From contig NZ_LMPF01000024.1 of NCBI RefSeq assembly GCF_001424345.1, positions 138,122 through 202,121 on the forward strand: 64,000 bases of DNA, in the 5' to 3' direction. The stretch comes from Burkholderia sp. Leaf177. Lineage in GTDB: Bacteria > Pseudomonadota > Gammaproteobacteria > Burkholderiales > Burkholderiaceae. The notes under the pieces were generated by a model. That model made no database searches. It was given only the letters and a program-made list of their open reading frames with translations, and had not been told where the DNA came from. The position numbers were made by a program, and so were the translations under genes. Below are positions 58,265 to 64,000 of this stretch, piece by piece (within the stretch, counting starts at the first letter, position 1; each line of letters begins with the position of its first letter).

Positions 58265-61228
58265 TTAAATGCCCAACACGTACCCCACGCCCGCGCGGAC
58301 GATCGTGCTGTTGCCACCTGACGACGACACGCCACCATTGAAGTTGATGGTTCCCTTGTCGTTCCAGCGCGATACGCCGATGCCCATTGCTGCCTGCCCC
58401 CGATACGCCGCAACCCCTGCATTCAGCGTGGTGCGTCCTGGCAGATACGGCGTGACGACGTTTAACGCCGATGCCGATGCAATACCTTTGCGCGTATTGC
58501 GATCGAGATCGCGGATTTGCTGGTCGGTATTGCTGAACCGTTGATCCGTATAACTGTTGGCCTGACTAAGCGTCGAGCTGGCCGACTTGTTCAGTTGATC
58601 CAGATTGACGGCATCGGTCAAAGATGTACCGGCTGCCACATTGGTGATCTGGCGCTCGCTTCCACGCGCTCCAACCGATACCGATGCCACTCGGTCAGCG
58701 ACAGATCCCGCGCCGAGCGCCACGGAGTTCGCGGCTGTGGCAGTAGCGTTCGCGCCGAGTGCGACGGAATGATCGCCGGTAGCAGCAGCGGCTTCTTTCG
58801 ATGTATCGCCGGAAGCCGCATAAAGTGCGGTGCTCGACGCCGTGAAGTTGTTCACGCGGGACACCGCGTCGTTGAGTTGCCCAAGGTTCACCCCGTCTGT
58901 AGCGACGGCGCCGCTTGCGACGTTGTGCAGAACCGTGCCGCCGGCAATACCTTGCCCCAACGTAGCATTGCCAAGATCGGTGGCGCCAGTTGCATCTTTG
59001 TCGTAGGTGAGCGCCGTTGCTGCCTTGCCGTTTTCATCGACAAGACCCGCGGTTTTTAATTGGGCGACGTTGACTGCGTCAGTGTCCGATGTGCCGGCCT
59101 TCACATTGGTAATCTGCCGCTCATTACCGGCCGCTCCCACTGACACGCTGTTTTCCCGGTCAGCCACGGAATTTGCACCCAGCGCGACAGAGTTGTCCAC
59201 GCTTGCCCGAGCATTGCCGCCGATAGCCGTCGCGTCGGCGCCTGTTGCCGTTGCTGCTCCAAGCGTGGTGTTGGAGACGAAGTACTTGAGCGCTCCACCG
59301 TTCTGGATGCTGTCGACAAGTTGCGCAGTTTGGAACAACTGGTCGCCGTTCACTGCATCGGTGCTGCCTGCCTTCACCGTGCCCGCCGCTACATTGCGCA
59401 ACGCGACCGGTGCAGTTGCGTCTGCTCCGCCGAGCGTAATACTCGTTCGATTGACCGTTCCGTCCGGCCGCATGTCGTACGTAAGCGCCGCGGTAGCATT
59501 GCCTGCTGAATCCACCAGTCCCGCGTTCTTCAACTGAGCAACGGTGACCGCATCGGAATCGGCTGTACCGGCCTGCACGTTGGTAATCTGCCGCTCGCTG
59601 CCCTCAGCACCCACCGATACGCTGTTTGCCCGGTCAGCCACGGAGTTCGCACCCAGTGCAATGGCGTTGCTCCCGCTCGCGAGCGCATTGCCGCCGATAG
59701 CCGTCGCGTCGGCGCCTGTTGCTGTTGCAGCTCCAAGTGTCGAATTGGAGTTGAAATATTTCAGCGCTCCACCGTTCTGGATGCTGTCGACGAGTTGCGC
59801 GGTCTGGAACAACTGGTCGCCGTTCACTGCGTCGGTGCTGCCCGCCTTGACCTCACCCGCGGCCACGTTGCGCAACGCAACCGGTACGGCAACGCCTTGC
59901 CCACCCAGCGTCACGCTGCTTCGATTGACCGTGCCGTCTACATTCAAGTCGTAGGTAACGGCTGCAGCCGCATTGCCTGCCGCGTCGATTAAGCCGGCGC
60001 TCTTTAATTGAGCCACGTTGACCGCGTCCTGATCCATCACTCCTGATTTCACATTGGAGATGACCGTTCCGTTGGTTCCGCCGAGCATGACGTTCGCTTT
60101 CGAATCGTCTGCGTAAGTCAGCTTCAAGGGTTCTGCTCGAGTCAAACCTGTGAGCAACGTGGTGACGTCGCTCAGGTTCGAGTTGGTTGCGTAAAGTTGC
60201 GCGCCGTTCACCGCTTCGCTGCTCAGCGAATTCAATCCACCGGCAGCAACATTGCTGATCCGGACAGCCGGCCCTGACGTCCCGCCGAGTGCAATCGCCG
60301 TTTTATCCACGTTGTCATATGCAACGAATCCATTGGTGATGGCACCAGCTGAATTCGTGGTCGCGCCGAGGGCCTTGAGCTGATTCAGGTTGACCGCGTC
60401 CGTTCCGTCGCGTCCCGCGGACACATGCACGATGCGCCGTTCAGTCCCGGTATCTCCGACCGACACCACGTTACTCATCGATCCGTCGCTATTTGCTCCG
60501 AGCACAACGCTGTTGTTTCCCCGTGCCGTGACATTGCTGCCAAGCACGAACGAGCCTGCGCCGAACGCGACGTTGTCGTTACCCACCGCATAAGTTCCGG
60601 CTCCCCCAACGGCGTTGTCCTTGCCGATACCGCCTGCGGCTACACCCATGACCTGGGTGGACGATCCGATTGCCAGCGAATCCGGGCTATTCGCATTAAC
60701 GTTCGTTCGCCAGCCGATCGCCAGGCTTCGATCTGAATCCGCTGCCGTGCGAACGCCCATCGCGGTAGATTCAGCGCCGTTCGACGACACACCCATCCCG
60801 ACTGCAACGCTGCCCGCAGCCGCCCCCACGTATGAGCCAACGGCGATCGCGTAGTCGCCCATTGCGTGGGTGTTCACACCCACTGCGACCGAATTGGTGC
60901 CGATCGCTTCACTCGGGGTCAGGCCGTCCACAAGCCCCGACACAATCAGTTGTTCCGGCGTCAGGCCGGACGAGACAGTGGGCACCACCGCGGCCAGAGC
61001 CTGGCGCAGCTGCGATGCATGAATGAGATCATCGACAAGCGCCGCGCTCGCAGCCGGCGACAAAGTAAGCAAAGAAACAGGTGCCAGCGCGAGCAATATT
61101 GCCGTGCCGATCGGGGTTCGCCGGCGAAGGAAGCTCGCCTCAGAGAACGTCCTTACGCGCGACGTACGAAGTCCAATGGCCGACACTTCGGTTGGTTTGT
61201 TTGCTGGAACGCGTTGCGTAAATTTCAT
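58265..61228 (-). CDS. Trimeric autotransporter adhesin (YadA/Hia family)
   Basis: A 987-residue type Vc adhesin. N-terminal signal (GTAILLALAPVSLLTLSPAA, cut after ASA); the extended ESPR signal element common in such proteins is not evident. YadA-head repeats (NSVAVGVNTHAMGDYAIAVG, ESTAMGVRTAADSDRSLAIG) run from about 110 to 270. Neck/stalk connectors of the form ITNVQAGTADSDAVTVAQLK recur at least five times, with HANS-type NAIALGANSVADRANSVSVG. The C-terminal membrane anchor is SALNVVTPYLPGRTTLNAGV...GYVLGI, forming a 12-strand trimeric barrel. Two 158-residue segments are near-identical tandem copies (59073-60020). It mediates adhesion to surfaces or host matrix in relatives; the target is unknown here. 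Confidence 0.93.
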   Translation of the reverse strand: MKFTQRVPANKPTEVSAIGLRTSRVRTFSEASFLRRRTPIGTAILLALAPVSLLTLSPAASAALVDDLIHASQLRQALAAVVPTVSSGLTPEQLIVSGLVDGLTPSEAIGTNSVAVGVNTHAMGDYAIAVGSYVGAAAGSVAVGMGVSSNGAESTAMGVRTAADSDRSLAIGWRTNVNANSPDSLAIGSSTQVMGVAAGGIGKDNAVGGAGTYAVGNDNVAFGAGSFVLGSNVTARGNNSVVLGANSDGSMSNVVSVGDTGTERRIVHVSAGRDGTDAVNLNQLKALGATTNSAGAITNGFVAYDNVDKTAIALGGTSGPAVRISNVAAGGLNSLSSEAVNGAQLYATNSNLSDVTTLLTGLTRAEPLKLTYADDSKANVMLGGTNGTVISNVKSGVMDQDAVNVAQLKSAGLIDAAGNAAAAVTYDLNVDGTVNRSSVTLGGQGVAVPVALRNVAAGEVKAGSTDAVNGDQLFQTAQLVDSIQNGGALKYFNSNSTLGAATATGADATAIGGNALASGSNAIALGANSVADRANSVSVGAEGSERQITNVQAGTADSDAVTVAQLKNAGLVDSAGNATAALTYDMRPDGTVNRTSITLGGADATAPVALRNVAAGTVKAGSTDAVNGDQLFQTAQLVDSIQNGGALKYFVSNTTLGAATATGADATAIGGNARASVDNSVALGANSVADRENSVSVGAAGNERQITNVKAGTSDTDAVNVAQLKTAGLVDENGKAATALTYDKDATGATDLGNATLGQGIAGGTVLHNVASGAVATDGVNLGQLNDAVSRVNNFTASSTALYAASGDTSKEAAAATGDHSVALGANATATAANSVALGAGSVADRVASVSVGARGSERQITNVAAGTSLTDAVNLDQLNKSASSTLSQANSYTDQRFSNTDQQIRDLDRNTRKGIASASALNVVTPYLPGRTTLNAGVAAYRGQAAMGIGVSRWNDKGTINFNGGVSSSGGNSTIVRAGVGYVLGI
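59073..60020 (-). repeat. Two 474-bp tandem repeats in the adhesin stalk
   Basis: Corresponding positions are exactly 474 bases apart (for example the AQLK codon groups near 59073, 59547 and 60021), giving two 158-residue modules that share GAALKYF, LGAATATGADATAIGGNA and VDSIQNGGALKYF text. Period multiples preserve the frame, so copy number can change by recombination. Confidence 0.8.
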
Positions 61229-61336
61229 TTGGATGACTCGCTCAGGTCTTGAGCACGCTTATGCGCACCCGGAAGTGTTGACGTGGCCTCAGGACTGTCC
61301 GAACAATCCAGACAATTGACTTGAGCGTATGCAAGA

Positions 61337-61376
61337 GTTTCTTCGGATAACGAATTACCCTGTTGCACGAAGAAAC
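61337..61376. promoter_or_regulatory. Inverted repeat in the adhesin upstream region
   Basis: GTTTCTTCG (61337-61345) and CGAAGAAAC (61368-61376), 22-base spacer. An overlapping pair GTTGCAC (61362-61368)/GTGCAAC (61395-61401) is also present. Candidate regulator sites about 110-170 bases upstream of the adhesin start. Confidence 0.4.
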
Positions 61377-61654
61377 ATCATGGACGCCGCACTTGTGCAA
61401 CCTGAAAAAGATTGCACGCATGTGTGCTACTTTGACAGATCGAGATAAATTTCCCCTATCAGTAAACTCTTAAATCGAGGGGATCGATGTCATTGATATA
61501 GAGAAACCAAGCCGATACAGGGCTCTACAGGTACTCAGTCAACGCGAGTACAGAATAATTCGAGTCTTGCTCTTATCCCGATCGGGCTATATGACGCGAT
61601 GCGCTCCGTCCTAATCCCAAACCGTGAGTCCATCCCGAACGCAAAACCAAACGC

Positions 61655-61684
61655 AAAAACGGCGACGTTGTTTCCAACGCCGCC
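61655..61684 (-). terminator. Intrinsic terminator after the pcaK-like gene
   Basis: Minus strand: GGCGGCGTTG (61684-61675), loop GAAA, CAACGTCGCC (61670-61661; one G-T pair), then GTTTTTG. Confidence 0.82.
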
Positions 61685-61719
61685 GCTCAACTAAGAACTA
61701 ATTACTTTGAAAAAACCTT

Positions 61720-63072
61720 CTATAACGGCCGCCCTTCCATCCCGACCTGCGTGCTTCGCGATACACCGCGCTTGATGATCAACGCGACAGCCGCAATCAG
61801 CGACGGCACCGCGAGCAATCCAAAAATGGCGCTGAACCCGACTCCGGCTTGCAGCAGGAAACCTCCCGTCGATGCACCAAGGATTCCGCCGAACCGGCCC
61901 ACGCCCAGCATCCAGGCAACGCCGGTCGCGCGTCCGCTGGTCGGATAGAACGCGGCAGCCAGCACCGGCAAGGACGATTGCGCGCCGTTCATGCAGACGC
62001 CGGCGACGAACGTCAACGCACCGAGCCACATGATGCTCGCCGATTGTTGCCCGACCAGCCACACAAAAAAGCCGGTCAGCACGTAGGTGATGGCAATGAC
62101 TCGATGCGGCTCGAAACGATCCATCAGCCAGCCGACCCCGATGGCGCCAATGCCTCCGCCAAGCGGAAACAGCGCCGTCACAACGGACGCTTCGCGGATC
62201 GTGAAGCCGGTATCGCGGATCAACGTGGGCAGCCAGCTGGTCAACAAGTAATAGACGAGAAGCCCCGCAAAGTACGTGATCCACAGGAGCACTGTCCCCG
62301 TCCGGAATTGGCTGGACAGGACAACGGCCAATCCACTGCGCTTTTGTGGATCGGCATTCTCTGGCAGCACGAACCGCAAATTCTGCAGGGGAACCTCGGG
62401 GGCGATTCTCCGAAGCACCGCCGAAATCTTATCGACCGGCCAGCCACGCAACACCATGAAACGGACCGATTCCGGCAACACGATCAACACGACCGAAAGC
62501 GCCAGCGGCAAGATCCCGCCGACCACAAACACGCTTCGCCAGCCGAAATGCGGGATGATCATCGCGGCAACCAGGCCGCCGGCCGAAGCACCGACGGTGA
62601 AACCGCAAAACATCGTGTTGACGATCAACGCACGCATGCGGGCCGGCGAATATTCGGACATCAGCGTGGTGGCGTTGGGCATCGCGGCGCCGAGGCCGAT
62701 GCCCGTCAAAAGCCGCATGACGGCGAGCATGGAAAGCGATGTGGAAAAAGAGCACAGCACGCTAAAGACGCCGAACGAAAGCACCGAACCGATCAGCACG
62801 CGTTTTCTGCCGATCCGGTCGGCAAGCGGCCCGGCAAAGAGCGCGCCTATGGCCAGCCCGAAAAGCGCCGCGCTCATGACCGGCCAGAGCGCGGCCTTGC
62901 TCGGATGCCATTCCTGTACCAACGCGGGTGCGACAAAACCGATGGACGCCGTATCGAAGCCGTCGGCCGCCACGATCAAGAAACACAAGATCAGGATCAT
63001 CCACTGATAGGGCGAAAACCGCCGTTCGTCGATGAACCTTTGCACGTCGAGCGTGCCGTCAAGCTGGGCCAT
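61720..63072 (-). CDS. pcaK: Aromatic acid:H+ symporter of the MFS (PcaK-like)
   Basis: A 450-residue, 12-helix AAHS-family transporter. Signature DGFDTASIGFVAPAL in helix 1 (the DGxD motif needed for 4-hydroxybenzoate transport in PcaK), motif A GPLADRIGRKRVLIG, repeated motif A GVGWLMDRFEPHRV, and a long central loop (LRRIAPEVPLQNLRFVLPEN). It probably imports 4-hydroxybenzoate or protocatechuate. RBS GGAGA precedes ATG 63072. It is the last gene in the visible pcaD-pcaC-transporter run, 55 bases after pcaC, followed by a terminator. Confidence 0.88.
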   Translation of the reverse strand: MAQLDGTLDVQRFIDERRFSPYQWMILILCFLIVAADGFDTASIGFVAPALVQEWHPSKAALWPVMSAALFGLAIGALFAGPLADRIGRKRVLIGSVLSFGVFSVLCSFSTSLSMLAVMRLLTGIGLGAAMPNATTLMSEYSPARMRALIVNTMFCGFTVGASAGGLVAAMIIPHFGWRSVFVVGGILPLALSVVLIVLPESVRFMVLRGWPVDKISAVLRRIAPEVPLQNLRFVLPENADPQKRSGLAVVLSSQFRTGTVLLWITYFAGLLVYYLLTSWLPTLIRDTGFTIREASVVTALFPLGGGIGAIGVGWLMDRFEPHRVIAITYVLTGFFVWLVGQQSASIMWLGALTFVAGVCMNGAQSSLPVLAAAFYPTSGRATGVAWMLGVGRFGGILGASTGGFLLQAGVGFSAIFGLLAVPSLIAAVALIIKRGVSRSTQVGMEGRPL

Positions 63073-63127
63073 GGTTGTCTCCTGCCATGTATTTTTATTT
63101 GGTGACTACACCATACAACGCGCGAAA

Positions 63128-63514
63128 TCAGCCCGGGCGGTCTTCTTCATCGAAGATCTTTTGCGCCAGATGGAACGCCGAATTCGCGGCAGGTACGCCG
63201 CAATAAATCGCCGTCTGCAGCAGCACTTCCTTGATTTCATCGCGTGTGACGCCGTTATTCTTCGCGGCGCGCAGATGCAGCGCGAGCTCTTCACTGCGAT
63301 TGAGCGCGACCATCATCGAGATGGTCAGGAGGCTGCGGGTATGGCGCGGCAAACCGGGCCGCGTCCAGATATCGCCCCATGCATATCGCGTGATCAGATT
63401 CTGGAACTCAGTCGTGAGATCGGTGCGATTTTCGAGCGAGCGCGTGACGTGCGCGTCGCCGAGCACCGCGCGACGTACGGTCAATCCCGCTTCGTAACGT
63501 TTGTCTTCGGTCAT
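63128..63514 (-). CDS. pcaC: 4-carboxymuconolactone decarboxylase PcaC
   Basis: A 128-residue AhpD-like/CMD-fold enzyme converting 4-carboxymuconolactone to 3-oxoadipate enol-lactone in protocatechuate breakdown. Start YEAGLTVRRAVLGDAHVTRS, core ITRYAWGDIWTRPGLPRHTR, SLLTISMMVALNRSEELALH, LRAAKNNGVTRDEIKEVLLQ and AIYCGVPAANSAFHLAQKIF, all typical. No redox CxxC, as expected for the true decarboxylase. The ATG follows the pcaD stop by one base (TGACATG). Confidence 0.96.
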   Translation of the reverse strand: MTEDKRYEAGLTVRRAVLGDAHVTRSLENRTDLTTEFQNLITRYAWGDIWTRPGLPRHTRSLLTISMMVALNRSEELALHLRAAKNNGVTRDEIKEVLLQTAIYCGVPAANSAFHLAQKIFDEEDRPG

Positions 63515-63515
63515 G

Positions 63516-64000
63516 TCAGTCTCCCAGGAATTCGAGCAGCGTTTTAGTGAAGGCGCCCGCTTGTTCTATGTTCGATAAATGCGCGGCATCGAGCTCGACA
63601 TATCGCGCGCCTTTTATGTAAGCCGCCAGTTCGCGCCCTTGCTCGGCGGTCGTGGACTGGTCGTGCGTACCGGCGATCACGAGCACCGGCGCCTTGATGG
63701 TCTTAGCTTCTTCGCGAGCGTCGGCGTCGCGCAACGCCTCGCAGTTCGCCGCGTAACCCTCGCCCGATGTATGGCGGAACACGTCGCGAATCCCCGACAA
63801 CAGCAGCGGATGGTCCGCGATAAAAGCCGCCGTAAACCAGCGCTGCAAGACCGGATCCACGAGCGCGGACATACCGCCTTCCTCGCGCGCTTTTGCGGCC
63901 CGCGGGTTCCACGTCGCAGCCGAGCCGATCAACGCTGCCGTGTTCGAAAGCACCACGCGCTCGAAGCGCTCCGGAAAGCGCGCGGCAAGCGCAATGCCGG
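63516..64000 (-). CDS. pcaD: 3-oxoadipate enol-lactonase PcaD (N-terminus outside window)
   Basis: The C-terminal ~161 residues of an alpha/beta hydrolase, running off the window edge. It begins GIALAARFPERFERVVLSNT, the segment just after the nucleophile elbow. Visible are the acid loop VLVIAGTHDQSTTAEQGREL with the catalytic Asp and the histidine in VELDAAHLSNIEQAGAFTKT. Hydrolyses 3-oxoadipate enol-lactone to 3-oxoadipate. It is coupled to pcaC, so the operon order here is pcaD-pcaC-pcaK; the rest (pcaB, pcaIJ) probably lies beyond the window. Confidence 0.93.
   Translation of the reverse strand, partial: GIALAARFPERFERVVLSNTAALIGSAATWNPRAAKAREEGGMSALVDPVLQRWFTAAFIADHPLLLSGIRDVFRHTSGEGYAANCEALRDADAREEAKTIKAPVLVIAGTHDQSTTAEQGRELAAYIKGARYVELDAAHLSNIEQAGAFTKTLLEFLGD

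Larger units (their letters stand above)
61229..61719. other. 491-base region upstream of the adhesin gene
   Basis: No gene. It holds the adhesin promoter region (minus), a 9-bp inverted repeat (61337-61376), several TTGCAC/GTGCAA words (61364-61368, 61395-61400 and near 61415), and the terminator of the converging-side pcaK gene at 61655-61684. No clear -35/-10 pair was found. Confidence 0.5.

Noticed and set aside
58265..61228. CRISPR-like repeats in the adhesin gene
   Set aside because: The repeats are long (474 bp), in frame and encode YadA-type modules; there are no short spaced repeats and no cas genes.

Overview
The window looks like a stretch of the main chromosome of a Burkholderiaceae bacterium (Paraburkholderia/Caballeronia type). 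Supporting signs are high GC, a Burkholderia-style tad/flp pilus cluster, the core blocks rimP-nusA-infB-rbfA-truB and sucA-odhB-lpdA, a pca operon end, and several small DUF proteins typical of the order. There are no rRNA or tRNA genes, CRISPR arrays or intact insertion sequences. All assignments come from reading the sequence; no database search was run.

Layout. (1) 1-1.5 kb: end of an unidentified gene, a small conserved protein and surE. (2) 1.5-14.9 kb, minus strand: a near-complete Tad pilus locus in transcription order flp (only 53 codons), tadV, tadE, rcpC, rcpA, tadZ, tadA, tadB, tadC, tadD, a DUF3613 gene, tadG, and finally a sigma-54 activator. Several junctions overlap or abut (ATGA, TGACATG). 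(3) 15.4-19.7 kb, plus strand: a good sigma-54-type promoter with an upstream inverted repeat precedes a glycine-rich repeat lipoprotein and a two-partner-secretion (TpsB) outer-membrane transporter that has no recognisable TpsA nearby. (4) 19.8-30.3 kb: DUF2147 protein, transposase-derived DUF4096 protein, zapE, lpdA-odhB-sucA (2-oxoglutarate dehydrogenase, with a candidate sucA RNA leader), typA. (5) 30.6-35.8 kb: MarR regulator and a tripartite EmrAB-type efflux system with its own outer-membrane channel. (6) 35.8-45.8 kb, minus strand: translation/transcription factors rimP-nusA-infB-rbfA-truB, then rluB and scpB. (7) 46-53 kb: aminotransferase with LysR regulator, a second orphan DUF4096 protein, small secreted proteins, an ElyC/YdcF-like protein, an ABM monooxygenase, and a structured 400-nt intergenic region. 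(8) 53.5-61.2 kb: bamC, a DUF2844/DUF3443 pair that I read as a small secreted protein plus a pepsin-like aspartic-protease lipoprotein, and a trimeric autotransporter adhesin with an OmpA-like lipoprotein. (9) 61.7-64 kb: pcaK-like transporter, pcaC and the truncated end of pcaD (protocatechuate branch of the beta-ketoadipate pathway).

How it fits together. The window mixes housekeeping operons with an unusually dense set of surface functions: Tad pilus, a sigma-54-controlled lipoprotein plus TpsB, a trimeric autotransporter and lipoproteins. The sigma-54 activator at the end of the tad cluster and the sigma-54 promoter just beyond its other end suggest that the pilus and the glycine-rich lipoprotein may be co-regulated as one attachment programme. 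The two most novel candidates are that lipoprotein/TpsB pair and the DUF2844/DUF3443 pair.
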